This document shows, in pieces, positions 25,521 to 34,800 of a stretch of DNA of 64,000 nt. The DNA is from Paenibacillus faecis (GTDB lineage Bacteria > Bacillota > Bacilli > Paenibacillales > Paenibacillaceae). Each line of letters opens with the position of its first letter. The first letter of the stretch is position 1. The notes beneath the pieces were generated by a model. That model ran no database searches. It saw only the letters and a program-made list of their open reading frames with translations, and was not told the DNA's origin. A program made the position numbers and the translations under genes. The stretch lies in NCBI RefSeq assembly GCF_008084145.1, contig NZ_VSDO01000001.1, positions 1,254,840-1,318,839 on the forward strand, written 5' to 3'.

Positions 25521-27152
25521 TCAATCCAAATTAGCCCCCAAGCCCCGCTGGCGCAAAATGTATGTGCAATCGGCAATGGTAAACGAATCCCCCGGATTCA
25601 TGGGGTAGCTCTTATACGGGGCGATCGGTTCTCCCCGGAGCACCGTTCCGTTTCGCGAACCCAGGTCTTTTAACGAGCACCCCTCCTCCAGTACCATCAG
25701 TTCCGCATGAGCGCGGGAGACCCCCGGCGTGACGTCCACATATTGGCATATCTCCTCAGAACGCCCGATCACGAAGCTGCCTTTGCGGAGGGTGATAATT
25801 TCCGGGTTAGATTCCGCTGCTTGCTCCGTTTGCCGACGCTCCAGGGTAAATCTCGCAGTCGAAGAAGATAGCTTCTCCGGCACCGCCGCTTCCCTGAGCA
25901 GCACCGTGCGCTGCTCAGGCAAAGGAGGTGACGGGACGGCCGGACCTGACTCCTGCGGTTCAAGAACGCTTCCATGCCAAATGTTGAACGCCTGGTTTGA
26001 GGCGGTTTGGTTTGAAGCAGCTTGATTCAAAGGAGGAGTGCTGCCAAGTTCGGAACCGGATGGATGATCCCAGCGCCAGCTTTGTTTCCAGGACGAATCC
26101 TCGTTATCCTCGTCTGCTTGTTCCGCCATTTCATTCTTGTTAGCATCGCCCACCTTCAATGGTCGGCTTCCAAGCAGCAGAGACCATCGCCCTCGTAATA
26201 TTAGCAAGGCCGCCGCTATTAGCAATACCGTTAAGGCAAGACATATGCTTCTGTTCAAGCTGCCGGGATGATCGAAGTAAATCAGCTTCCACAGGAGAGC
26301 AGCCGCCAGCACCGTCCCGCCAAAAATATAGGTGTAGACCCGAGAAGATGCCGACGATTGCGAAATCCGCCCCCCCGGTTCCGATGCGCCGGGAAAAGCC
26401 GAGCAAACTTCTTCCCCGTAAATGTCGGAGATCGATGTATATAAATCGCCGGCGGAAGCAGGAACATCTTGCTCGGGCACATATTCCTTGATTGTGGCGG
26501 CGGAAGAACGCGAATCCGGGCGGCAGGGAAGTTTCTCCGGGCCATGATAGCCCGTTCCGCCTGCCGAGGCGGGTTCCTCCCCCGCCATCAGACGGACCAG
26601 CAGCTTCTTAAACTCGGACAATGAAAAAAGCTCGTCCGAACAAAGGCGGAGCAGTTGTTGAATTCCTTCACCCTCCATCGTTGAAACCGACGTAATCAAC
26701 CTGGTGATCAGTCCGATCAATGCTCCCGAAAGCGATTCGGCCGAGAGCGTCTCTGTAAAAGGCAAGTATGTAAAATAGAGAATTCCGGAGGATAAGGGCT
26801 CCTCGACAAATATAAAATCTACATCCAGGTAAAAATTAAGCGGCGTCAGCATAAATTGCTTACAGTCATCCAGCGCTTCAGCGATTTGCATCAGCAAACC
26901 GTAGAGTTCAGGCATCGTGATCTTTTCTTGCTTCAAGCATTGGGACAGCATGCGCTTGCCGGTGATCTCATAATGCAGACTGACCTCAAAATCGACTTCC
27001 CTGACATCCAGGCGCAGTAAATTCGGGATGGAAACCGATGAGAGCATGCTCCGCTGAACCCGGTTGAACTGCCTCGAATGGAGGCCGCCCTTAGCGCCCA
27101 ACACCATGTAGGTTCCGCCGTTTCTAATAAAATCGGCCGTCAATTCCGGCAT
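25521..27152 (-). CDS. DUF6382/FHA domain protein of the tad locus
   Basis: 543 residues. N-terminal DUF6382-like domain (about 1-190, including VREVDFEVSLHYEITGKRM), a variable linker, two membrane helices in the middle (YIFGGTVLAAALLWKLIYF, LALTVLLIAAALLIL), a disordered polar region, and a C-terminal FHA domain (about 455-540) with the conserved set IGRS, SRAHAEL and LKDLGSRNGT, which binds phosphothreonine. Last gene of the tad operon, 21 nt after the prepilin peptidase. FHA proteins are common accessory parts of Gram-positive Tad loci; a link to a Ser/Thr kinase is expected but none is in the window. Confidence 0.85.
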   Translation of the reverse strand: MPELTADFIRNGGTYMVLGAKGGLHSRQFNRVQRSMLSSVSIPNLLRLDVREVDFEVSLHYEITGKRMLSQCLKQEKITMPELYGLLMQIAEALDDCKQFMLTPLNFYLDVDFIFVEEPLSSGILYFTYLPFTETLSAESLSGALIGLITRLITSVSTMEGEGIQQLLRLCSDELFSLSEFKKLLVRLMAGEEPASAGGTGYHGPEKLPCRPDSRSSAATIKEYVPEQDVPASAGDLYTSISDIYGEEVCSAFPGASEPGGRISQSSASSRVYTYIFGGTVLAAALLWKLIYFDHPGSLNRSICLALTVLLIAAALLILRGRWSLLLGSRPLKVGDANKNEMAEQADEDNEDSSWKQSWRWDHPSGSELGSTPPLNQAASNQTASNQAFNIWHGSVLEPQESGPAVPSPPLPEQRTVLLREAAVPEKLSSSTARFTLERRQTEQAAESNPEIITLRKGSFVIGRSEEICQYVDVTPGVSRAHAELMVLEEGCSLKDLGSRNGTVLRGEPIAPYKSYPMNPGDSFTIADCTYILRQRGLGANLD

Positions 27153-27173
27153 CGTCCTATGTCCTCCCTCCCG

Positions 27174-27683
27174 CTAGGATAGATAAATTACCGCCTGGAT
27201 CGCTGCGGGAAGAACCGCAAGCATAAACGGAAATTGCAGCTGGTTCTTCAATCCCGACCGGACGGGAGCCCAGCTCTTCAGCAGGACAGCGCCCAGAAAG
27301 TTCCGCAGAATACCGCGTATCCGGGCAAATACTTCCCGCCGCAAAATCAAGATGATCACCCCGATTAAACCGGCGCAAAGGATGGAATATACTATAATAT
27401 GCAATGTCATCTGAGCTCCGGTCCATGCGCCGATTCCCGCGAACAGCTTTACGTCGCCCCCGCCAATCGCGCCGAAGCAATACAGCACCAGCATTAGGAC
27501 AAACCCTATGGCCGCCCCTCTCAAAGCGAACAGAGCGCCTCCCCATCCTTCATCGAGGAGATGCCACAGCAACCCGGCCAAGACGCCGGATATCGTCAAG
27601 GCGTTCGGTATTTTCATGGATCTCAGGTCCGTTAAAAAGGCGGCCCCCAATAAAATAAAAACCCCTACATACTCCCCAGCCAT
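27174..27683 (-). CDS. A24-family prepilin peptidase (TadV/CpaA-like)
   Basis: 169 residues. Six membrane segments and the two aspartates of the A24 aspartic peptidases: one in LTDLRSMKIPNALT near the N-terminus and one in GGGDVKLFAG. The short form lacks the methylase domain of PilD, as usual for TadV/CpaA. It would cleave and possibly methylate the Flp-type pilin and pseudopilins encoded upstream. ATG at 27683 follows AGGGGG by about 10 nt; the in-frame TTG 9 nt earlier is too close to that site. Confidence 0.9.
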   Translation of the reverse strand: MAGEYVGVFILLGAAFLTDLRSMKIPNALTISGVLAGLLWHLLDEGWGGALFALRGAAIGFVLMLVLYCFGAIGGGDVKLFAGIGAWTGAQMTLHIIVYSILCAGLIGVIILILRREVFARIRGILRNFLGAVLLKSWAPVRSGLKNQLQFPFMLAVLPAAIQAVIYLS

Positions 27684-27730
27684 ATTCCCCAATCCCCCTG
27701 CGAAGGCAAATGATTTCCCGTCGAACCGGA

Positions 27731-28714
27731 TTATGGGCTTTCGACATTAAACTGTGCGGTTGTTTTGAGTCCGCCTTCCGTTTCTATCTCCAGCGTCCAT
27801 GTACCCGGTGTCGTATTTCCGCCAACAAGCCATTCCCATTCCACAATTCCGTCATTTCCGGCGGTTGCGGTTCCCAAATACTTGGCTTTACTGACCCCAC
27901 TTTTGTAATAAACTGTAAGTCTGGCTTCCGTTCCCGGTTCTATAAGGGCCTTCACACGAGTCCGGTGACCCGCGTAGGCGGGTTCGGGTTTGGATAAAAT
28001 GGAGGCGGGTTTCCCTTGGCCCGATTCGCCTTCCCCCTCCTCCTTGCCTTTTTGCTCCCCGGTATCTCCGATCCACAGCCGCTCTTCCGCCCTCGTCCGG
28101 AGTAAAATCCGTCGCCCGGTTAAAGGAACCTTGATCGGAAGTTCGTAGCTGATTTCGAGGCCGAAATAAGGATTTCTGCCTGTCTTCAAATCAGGGACCG
28201 TGACCCGGTGAACATGGAGCCGTTCTTCCTTCAGCCAAGTCCCCTTTAAAAAAGGACGCAGCATCGGTTTCAACGCCGGATCGAGAACTTGTTCGGACAG
28301 ACTGTCCCTCACCTCTTGCAAAGGCTCGTCCCCCCGGTTCGCCGCAGACTGAACCCAACCGGAGAAGGGCGGCGGCAGCTTGGAGGCGTATTCGCCCGCC
28401 CACCCGGACAAAGATAATTCCGGCATCCTCCAACCGTCCGACCGAGATTCAACTTCATGTCCGTTCGCCCCTTCCCCCGCCGTTGATTTGGAGAACGCCA
28501 ACGCCACAGGATACATATGAGCGGAGACCTGCCTTACCGCATTGGCGGCAACGGCTTGCATCTGTGTGGAGATCAGGGTCATCTGAACCATGTATATGAA
28601 CAGGAAGATAACCATGACAAACAGGGGCATGACCAAGGAAGCCTCGAGTACAATGCTGCCCTTCGTCCCAGGCTGTTCATTAATAAGAGAAATCCGCTTG
28701 TTTGCTCGCGACAT
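27731..28714 (-). CDS. TadE/TadG-like pseudopilin
   Basis: 327 residues. Type III-like N-terminus: charged leader, then KGSIVLEASLVMPLF and a single hydrophobic helix (VMVIFLFIYMVQMTLI), with the Glu of the TadE signature. The long extracytoplasmic part ends in a beta-rich segment that looks like an Ig-like or bacterial repeat domain (TPGTWTLEIETEGGL), which is unusual for a minor pilin. Start overlaps the previous gene by 35 nt; ATG follows GGAAGG. Part of the Tad apparatus, with the surface-exposed tail perhaps serving adhesion (inference). Confidence 0.82.
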   Translation of the reverse strand: MSRANKRISLINEQPGTKGSIVLEASLVMPLFVMVIFLFIYMVQMTLISTQMQAVAANAVRQVSAHMYPVALAFSKSTAGEGANGHEVESRSDGWRMPELSLSGWAGEYASKLPPPFSGWVQSAANRGDEPLQEVRDSLSEQVLDPALKPMLRPFLKGTWLKEERLHVHRVTVPDLKTGRNPYFGLEISYELPIKVPLTGRRILLRTRAEERLWIGDTGEQKGKEEGEGESGQGKPASILSKPEPAYAGHRTRVKALIEPGTEARLTVYYKSGVSKAKYLGTATAGNDGIVEWEWLVGGNTTPGTWTLEIETEGGLKTTAQFNVESP

Positions 28715-30905
28715 ATCGGCTTCCTTCCACCCTTCCCGAGAGAACCCCCGCCGAACTCATCGCCTTGGCAACCCCCGGCAAAAACCAGAGCGGAGAGGAG
28801 ACGTTGACGCTTCCTTTTAAATACGTAGCCCGTTCCTCGGTCGCAATCCCCGTATTCATCCGAATGACGGCCAGCATCCGGGACAGCCTGTTCCCGTTCC
28901 GGCCGTGAACCAATAAGAATAGACGTAGATGGTCCCTGTAGGAAAATTGAACCTTTAAATAATCGCTTAGCTCAAGACTGCCTTTTTGGGTCAGATCCAT
29001 GAGGTCTTTTATAGCATTCTCCACCCCGTAAAGGAGAGCGGATGCCAAAATCAGCAGCGGATTTCCTTTGGAGGCGTTTTTGACCAATCCTTCCATCGTC
29101 CTGATCGCCAGCCGTAGCGTGAAAATTTCCCCGTAGGCCGCTGCGAGATTTCCCGCCGGATTATGAAATCCGTACAATATATACTCCACTTCCTGACGGT
29201 CCGCCGTAAAGGCAGCGGAAATCACCCCTTCTTTTCCCGCGCCCCCTTTCTTCAACAGTCCCTTGAGCGAACTGACATCAAAGAATCGGAAATAGCTTGC
29301 AATATATTCGGTTTGGAAGCAGTTGTCCGTCATCCCCTGCAGTAATCCGGAAAATCCTCCATAAAGCGAATCCATTCCCTCCATGGCTTCACCCCCCGCT
29401 TCATACGGATCTGCCCCCGGATCTGCGTCTTTCCCCCCTTTGGCCGAATCGGAATGGCTGTTCACTTCCCGGTTAGCGTGGAAATAGGCTTCTAATTGGT
29501 CAAACTGCTTTTGCTCCTCTTTAAGCTTTTCTTTCAACCCGGAAATTTGTCCAATCAGATTACCAGCTTCCTTTAGCTTGGTCGCGGCTTTCTTCTCGGT
29601 CGCTTTCCGTTCAGCGTCCGAGGAACGGTGATCCCCCAGCTTCCTTCGGTTTTGCTCCAGCAGATTTCCCGCTCCGGAGTCCACGTAATTCCGTGCATAC
29701 CCGCCCACTTCCGATCGCATCCGCTCTAGGTTCGAAAATAATCCGCCCTCCGAGCAAGCCGCCGCTAAAACGGAGCCCTCCACGGCCAAAAACGAAGAAA
29801 CGGCGGCATCCGTTTTTGCATAATCAGCGGCTTGCCGCGAAATATCATGTTCAAAGTCGGTGAACAACTCCTCCGGGAGGATCAGTTCCGGACTTCTCCG
29901 GCGGATCTGATCGATTTGCTCCCCGCCGGACAACATATCGTTACCGCCCGTGCTTTCCGCATGGGCCATCGCATTATAGCCGTTCTGAGCGGGCCGTTCC
30001 TCCGCCTCTTTGATGATCCGTTTCATCTCTGCATTGATTTCCCTAGCCTCATTCAAAAGCCGTTTCGCCTCCGGCAGCAGTTCCCGATGAAGTTGCCCCG
30101 CCTCCCTATTGCCATCCCTTAAGCGATCGAACACCCTTGAAGCCCCCGAGCGATATCTGCCGATTTCCAGGGTATACATCTTTTCCAGCGGCTCTCTGTC
30201 ACGGTCCTCCTCCAATTTACGGGCGTACTCTCCGTACTGGGCCGCCACATCCGCTGCGGTGGAGATATCCTCCGGCTCTCCGTCTCCGGCCGAACCGCCC
30301 GCCCTCGGTACCCAAATCCCGAATTTTTCGACCTGGACGCTAGCCCTTGTTTGTTTATCCAGCATATCGTCCAGCTTCGCTTCCCGGCGTTCATAGAGCT
30401 TCTGCAGCTTCCCGAGCAAGTCGACCGTGTTGGAGGCCTCCTTCATCATCCCGGACATCGGTTTGAAGCGGTTGACGATCTCGATCGTAAAATCGATCGG
30501 CGCTTTGTATTTCATCTGCTCCCTGATTTGCTGTTCAAATACCGCATAAGTCCCCAGCGGACGCAGAAGCTCAACGGAAGACGAATCGAGCTCGGCGTTT
30601 ACAATCGGCAAGCTTTCGCTCGAGTTCAACGTGTCAAATTGCGTCTGGAGCACCTTGGACATCAAGTAATTGGCATCCGTTTCCCCGAAAGCAAACAAAC
30701 CGTACTTCTCAAGCAATTGCGGATCATAAGTCGACATAACAGAACGGGAAGCGGCATGGGCCAGCATCTCCGCTTTTGCTTGGAGGGCGGAAATGCGGGC
30801 AAAATCCACAAAAATGGAAACAAAGGCAAACACGACGGCAAAAATCATAATCAAAAATACCGAAACGGCTCCCCGTTCCCCACGCTCGCGATTAAAAAAA
30901 CTTAT
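28680..30905 (-). CDS. TadG/DUF5702-like pilus protein with no standard start codon
   Basis: About 741 residues if begun at the ATA at 30903-30905, 724 from a TTG at 30854. The N-terminus read upstream of the TTG, NRERGERGAVSVFLIM, is the typical leader of TadG-like proteins (ERG-S/A-V-F then a hydrophobic helix and DFARI), so translation should start before it, yet no ATG, GTG or TTG occurs between the in-frame TGA (around 30920) and the TTG. GAGAGGGGAC lies about 9 nt before the ATA. Contains long coiled-coil regions and ends with SYRDHLRLFLLVHGRNG, resembling DUF5702. Either a rare ATA/ATT-type start or a sequence error. Confidence 0.75.
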   Translation of the reverse strand: MSFFNRERGERGAVSVFLIMIFAVVFAFVSIFVDFARISALQAKAEMLAHAASRSVMSTYDPQLLEKYGLFAFGETDANYLMSKVLQTQFDTLNSSESLPIVNAELDSSSVELLRPLGTYAVFEQQIREQMKYKAPIDFTIEIVNRFKPMSGMMKEASNTVDLLGKLQKLYERREAKLDDMLDKQTRASVQVEKFGIWVPRAGGSAGDGEPEDISTAADVAAQYGEYARKLEEDRDREPLEKMYTLEIGRYRSGASRVFDRLRDGNREAGQLHRELLPEAKRLLNEAREINAEMKRIIKEAEERPAQNGYNAMAHAESTGGNDMLSGGEQIDQIRRRSPELILPEELFTDFEHDISRQAADYAKTDAAVSSFLAVEGSVLAAACSEGGLFSNLERMRSEVGGYARNYVDSGAGNLLEQNRRKLGDHRSSDAERKATEKKAATKLKEAGNLIGQISGLKEKLKEEQKQFDQLEAYFHANREVNSHSDSAKGGKDADPGADPYEAGGEAMEGMDSLYGGFSGLLQGMTDNCFQTEYIASYFRFFDVSSLKGLLKKGGAGKEGVISAAFTADRQEVEYILYGFHNPAGNLAAAYGEIFTLRLAIRTMEGLVKNASKGNPLLILASALLYGVENAIKDLMDLTQKGSLELSDYLKVQFSYRDHLRLFLLVHGRNGNRLSRMLAVIRMNTGIATEERATYLKGSVNVSSPLWFLPGVAKAMSSAGVLSGRVEGSRYVASKQADFSY

Positions 30906-30965
30906 ATCTACCGTCCCCTCTCACCAGCTTTAATCGCAAATCAACATCTTTCAGATTTAAAGCCG

Positions 30966-31616
30966 CTACTTTCCGAACAACGCAAGCGCTTTTCCCGCCT
31001 CTTGCTTGTCCATACCGCCGCCCTTAAATTTGGCTCCGTAATATCCAGCCAGATTAACGCTGCGAATCCACTCCACGGGATCGACGATATAAGCTTCCGC
31101 CAAGGCGTCTTGAGTGATATCCCCAACGGCCTTTTCAAGCGGGGCCAGCGGGGAGAAGCGATGCAAGGTCACGCCGACTTTTCGCAGCAAAAGCTTGTTA
31201 TCGTAGGTAATCCCGCCTTTCATTTCCGGGGGAATGTTCTGTCCGACCCGATTGAGTTTTCTTAAAGGCAAAGCACCTTCCTCGTTTTCTCCGTTTACGG
31301 GAAGTGCGGCAAGAACTTCCGTGTTTTGGCCGGTAATACCGAAGATAGTCTGCAGCATCCCGTCATCGGTCAACCTCCAATACAGCGGGTCATAGCTTCC
31401 TTCCTCAAATGCGCCGGTCTCCGGCTTTCGATGGCTATTATCCCAGACATAGGCGTTGCGTTCCGCCGCAACCGCCGCGACTTGACCGAGCATTGCGCGT
31501 TGATAAAGAAACATGCAGAAAAATATCAGGATAAGCAATGTGGTTAAAATAACCGGGAGAACAAGGGAAGCTTCAAGGGTAAAACTCCCTTTTTGATTTT
31601 GCAGCAGCCGCCGCAT
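30966..31616 (-). CDS. TadE-like pseudopilin
   Basis: 216 residues from the ATG at 31616. N-terminus MRRLLQNQKGSFTLEASLVLP followed by a hydrophobic helix (VILTTLLILIFFCMFLY): the KGSFTLEAS motif with Glu at +5 is the TadE/prepilin-like leader. The rest is extracytoplasmic without a recognised domain. It begins 1 nt past the stop of the small Flp-like pilin gene. A longer in-frame reading would run through that gene, so this start is preferred. Confidence 0.82.
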   Translation of the reverse strand: MRRLLQNQKGSFTLEASLVLPVILTTLLILIFFCMFLYQRAMLGQVAAVAAERNAYVWDNSHRKPETGAFEEGSYDPLYWRLTDDGMLQTIFGITGQNTEVLAALPVNGENEEGALPLRKLNRVGQNIPPEMKGGITYDNKLLLRKVGVTLHRFSPLAPLEKAVGDITQDALAEAYIVDPVEWIRSVNLAGYYGAKFKGGGMDKQEAGKALALFGK

Positions 31617-31617
31617 T

Positions 31618-31812
31618 TCACTGTCCGTCCATAAAATTTTCCGTTTTTGATTTGGCCTTGCCAAGCAGACTCGTGACGATTTCCTTAAGCTGGGTCCGAA
31701 AAATAATCGCAATTATTACGATGACCGCGATGATCAAAATCATCTCCAGCATGCCAAGCCCCTCGTCATTGCGCCAAAACCCCTTCAATTTTTCGTTCAC
31801 CATAGCCAACAC
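31618..31812 (-). CDS. Flp1-family type IVb pilin
   Basis: About 64 residues. Basic N-terminus (NEKLKGFWRNDEGLGMLEM), then a strongly hydrophobic helix (ILIIAVIVIIAIIFRTQLK) and a short polar tail: the layout of Flp pilins, with GLGMLE in the place of the prepilin cleavage motif. This would be the major subunit of the appendage. A GTG at 31812 lies 8 nt after GGGGAG; the ATG at 31818 is too close to that site. Sits between tadC and the TadE-like gene. Confidence 0.82.
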   Translation of the reverse strand: MLAMVNEKLKGFWRNDEGLGMLEMILIIAVIVIIAIIFRTQLKEIVTSLLGKAKSKTENFMDGQ

Positions 31813-31850
31813 CGGCATCACTCCCCATTACATATATTCAAATGTCCTCG

Positions 31851-32726
31851 CTACAAATCCATAATCATAAAGGCCGGAGCCCCCACTAAAATAATCACGA
31901 CAACAAACAGCAACACCATGGGAAAAACGAGTTTGGAAGAGGCCTGCTCTCCGAGCGTTTTGCTCACCGCCTTTCTTTTTTCCCAAAGAGAGTGGGACAA
32001 ATCGCGCAAAGCCAGTACAAAATCGTTGCCACCACGGCGAAAATTGAGCAGTACAGCGGTTGTAAAGACGGACACCTCCTGAATGCCGCATCGTTTGCTG
32101 AAGCCTTCCATCGCATGCTGAAACGAATCGCCGCTTTCCCACTCCCTCTGCATTTGCAGCAGTTCGCGATACAGCGGGTGGCTTTGTTCTTCCTTCCTTC
32201 GTTCCAAGCAATGCTTAATCGCCTGCTGGACGGTAGATCCGGCTCCAACCAGCAAGATCAACTGGTTCAAAAACTCGGGCAGTTCGAGCAGTACCTCTCT
32301 TTCGCGCCGGACTACCTTGCGATGCAGATCATTGATCAAGGCCGCCGGAAGCAGCACAGCCAGGATTCCCCCCAACAATAGCCCGCTCCCATCGCCTCCC
32401 ATGAGCAAGGTCATCAAACTGCCGAGCGTCATCAACAACCAGCTGTAAGAGAGCATTTCCGCCAGAAAAAGACGGGCCAAATCACCGCCCCTTCGATCCC
32501 CGGCAAGCTTCTGGACCGTACGTTGAATTTTGAAAAGGAAGAAAGGCACCCTCTGGGATAATTTCAGCTTCTCCAGCAAAAACAGCATGGGAGGGGCTAT
32601 CTTTTGCAGCCGGATTCCCTCCATGACAAGCCCGTTGTATGCTTCGTATCTTCCTTTGGATTTAAGGTACAAGCTCCCCCACAAACCGAGCAGGGACACT
32701 AACAACATTCCTCCCAGGAGCTTCAA
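31851..32726 (-). CDS. tadC: TadC-like type II secretion F-domain membrane protein
   Basis: 291 residues with the T2SF domain (LLELPEFLNQLILLVGAGSTVQQAI, SSKLVFPMVLLFVVVIILV) and membrane helices at both ends. Together with the TadB-like protein it forms the inner-membrane platform on which the TadA ATPase acts. Starts 14 nt after the tadB stop. Confidence 0.9.
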   Translation of the reverse strand: MKLLGGMLLVSLLGLWGSLYLKSKGRYEAYNGLVMEGIRLQKIAPPMLFLLEKLKLSQRVPFFLFKIQRTVQKLAGDRRGGDLARLFLAEMLSYSWLLMTLGSLMTLLMGGDGSGLLLGGILAVLLPAALINDLHRKVVRREREVLLELPEFLNQLILLVGAGSTVQQAIKHCLERRKEEQSHPLYRELLQMQREWESGDSFQHAMEGFSKRCGIQEVSVFTTAVLLNFRRGGNDFVLALRDLSHSLWEKRKAVSKTLGEQASSKLVFPMVLLFVVVIILVGAPAFMIMDL

Positions 32727-32740
32727 AAAGCCACTACCTC

Positions 32741-33550
32741 CTAGATGCGGATGTCCATAATTTTAAGTATCAGCCATGAACAAGCCACAAAAATCAACAG
32801 GGCGACGGCAGAAATCAGCAGCCCTACCCCACTGTGCAAAGGCCTCATGTAATCCGGTGATGTCAAGTCCATGAACATCAAAAAGAGTACGGGGGCCGCG
32901 AGCATCGCTTTCGCCTCAAAACGTTTCTGAGCGATCATAACCGCGATCTCCTGACTGATTTCAAGCTTCTCGCTGATAATGGCGGAAGTCCGCCTTACGA
33001 TTTCCACCAAATCTCCTCCAGTGCGTTTGCTTGTGGTAAAAACATCGGCAAAATTGCTGATATCCTCGATGCCTGCCCGCCTGCTGAAATCCTGTAGCGC
33101 TTCTTCGATCGGCTGCCCGTATTCCAGACGGGTACATATGATGGCCAGTTCGGCAATCAGATCATTACTACCGTCGGGATAGAGCAGTTTCAAATCGGCG
33201 ATGGCTTCCCGAAAGCCGTTTTCCACGGAACGCCCGGCCGCCAGCGACGAGGACAAGGAGTACAAAGCCTGCTTGAAATGCAAGCCAAGCTTTTCCCGTC
33301 TCCTTCGCAGCAGGTATTTGCTCAAATGTTTAGGCAGAAAAAACGTTCCTCCCGACAGCAGCATAGAGATCGTTACGGAATGGAAGAAAACAAAGCCAAT
33401 GCCGAATAATCCGACCCCTCCTAACAGCAGGCAGCTCCATTTCTGGCGAACGGACAATACGTAAACGCGATAATCCGTAAGCGGACGGTTTACCCTGTCC
33501 GGTTCTTGCCGGTTAGATCTCGGCGGTCCGCCGCTTATCCGCTCCTTCAC
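32741..33550 (-). CDS. tadB: TadB-like type II secretion F-domain membrane protein
   Basis: 269 residues. T2SF domain (FKQALYSLSSSLAAGRSVEN, DVFTTSKRTGGDLVEIVRRT) with N- and C-terminal membrane helices. The start is taken as the GTG at 33550, which overlaps the tadA stop as GTGA and follows GGGGGGAGG closely; an ATG 30 nt upstream would place the ribosome site inside the gene. Platform protein of the Tad machine. Confidence 0.9.
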   Translation of the reverse strand: MKERISGGPPRSNRQEPDRVNRPLTDYRVYVLSVRQKWSCLLLGGVGLFGIGFVFFHSVTISMLLSGGTFFLPKHLSKYLLRRRREKLGLHFKQALYSLSSSLAAGRSVENGFREAIADLKLLYPDGSNDLIAELAIICTRLEYGQPIEEALQDFSRRAGIEDISNFADVFTTSKRTGGDLVEIVRRTSAIISEKLEISQEIAVMIAQKRFEAKAMLAAPVLFLMFMDLTSPDYMRPLHSGVGLLISAVALLIFVACSWLILKIMDIRI

Positions 33551-34800
33551 CCGCCTCCCCCCTTTTTTTCCTCCGTCCATTCCCGGTTGAATCCGGCCAT
33601 AGCCAGTTTCTCTCCATGCAGAAGACGATTTCCCGTCCTTTCCAGCCGGCCGATGATCTTTCCCTCATTCTCCCCATGCTCGCAAAACTGATATAACCGG
33701 TTAAGCATCACCTCCCCATCTTTCATGCCGATCACCTCCGAAATTTCGGTCACGCGTCTCGAACGGTCCCGAAGTCTTGCTAAATGAATGAAAATATCGA
33801 TTGCCGAGGCAATCTGCTGCCTCACCACGGCGATCGGCAGATCCGCTCCGCTGAGCACCATCGTCTCCAAACGGCTGATCATGTCGGCCGTACTGTTGGC
33901 GTGACCTGTTGAAAGGGAGCCGTCATGTCCCGTATTCATCGCCTGCAGCATATCCAGCGCCTCCCGGCCGCGGACCTCCCCGACGATTATCCGGTTCGGA
34001 CGCATGCGTAAAGAGGAGCGGATCAAGTCCCTCACCGTAATTTCGCCTCTGCCCTCCGTATTGGCGTTTCGCGTCTCCAGCGAAACCAGATTGGGTACGG
34101 TGACGATTTGCAGTTCGGCGGAATCCTCGATCGTAATCACCCGTTCATCCGAGGGGATGTATTGCGACAATGCGTTTAGGAAAGTCGTTTTGCCTGACCC
34201 CGTCCCCCCGCTGATAAAAATGTTGTATTTGCTCTTCACAAGCGTTTGCACCCATTCGGCGGCCTCTTGTCCGAGCGCCCCCCTCTGGACCAGATCCCGC
34301 ATCGTCATCGGATGCTCGGGAAATTTACGGATGGTCATCGTCGGCCCTTTCAACGCGATCGGCGGCAGAACGATATTGACGCGTGAACCGTCCTTAAGCC
34401 TTGCGTCGACAATAGGGGAAGACTCGTTCACCACCCGATTGACGCCGGATACGATCGTCTGGATGATGTCTTCCAAGCGCTCCCTGGATTCGAACCGAGC
34501 CGGCAGACGGAGCACCTTTCCATCTTTTTCGACAAAAACCTCATCATGCCCGTTGATCATGATCTCCGTAATGCTCCGGTCGTCGACGAGCGGCTGTAGA
34601 ACGTCCAGCCCCCGGAAGGAATCGTACAACCGTCGTACCCATTTCCGCTTCTCCGCCGCCGTCAGGCCGGCTATCCGCGATTCCTCAAGCACTCGCCGCT
34701 CGATGTAAGCCATCAATTGTTCGTCCTCCAGCGTGGAGGTAACATCCAAACCCGAGCGAATTTCCCCTCTAAGCACGGTAAAAAGATCTCCCTGAATCAA
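33547..34800 (-). CDS. tadA: TadA/CpaF secretion ATPase
   Basis: 417 residues. VirB11-type ATPase: Walker A SGGTGSGKTT, Walker B region RIIVGEVRGREALDMLQ, His boxes GHDGSLSTGHAN, and the CpaF N-terminal domain with DDRSITEIMINGHDEV. Powers pilin assembly or secretion through TadB/TadC. TTG start about 4 nt after AGGAG, overlapping the tadZ gene by 32 nt. Confidence 0.95.
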   Translation of the reverse strand: MIQGDLFTVLRGEIRSGLDVTSTLEDEQLMAYIERRVLEESRIAGLTAAEKRKWVRRLYDSFRGLDVLQPLVDDRSITEIMINGHDEVFVEKDGKVLRLPARFESRERLEDIIQTIVSGVNRVVNESSPIVDARLKDGSRVNIVLPPIALKGPTMTIRKFPEHPMTMRDLVQRGALGQEAAEWVQTLVKSKYNIFISGGTGSGKTTFLNALSQYIPSDERVITIEDSAELQIVTVPNLVSLETRNANTEGRGEITVRDLIRSSLRMRPNRIIVGEVRGREALDMLQAMNTGHDGSLSTGHANSTADMISRLETMVLSGADLPIAVVRQQIASAIDIFIHLARLRDRSRRVTEISEVIGMKDGEVMLNRLYQFCEHGENEGKIIGRLERTGNRLLHGEKLAMAGFNREWTEEKKGGGG

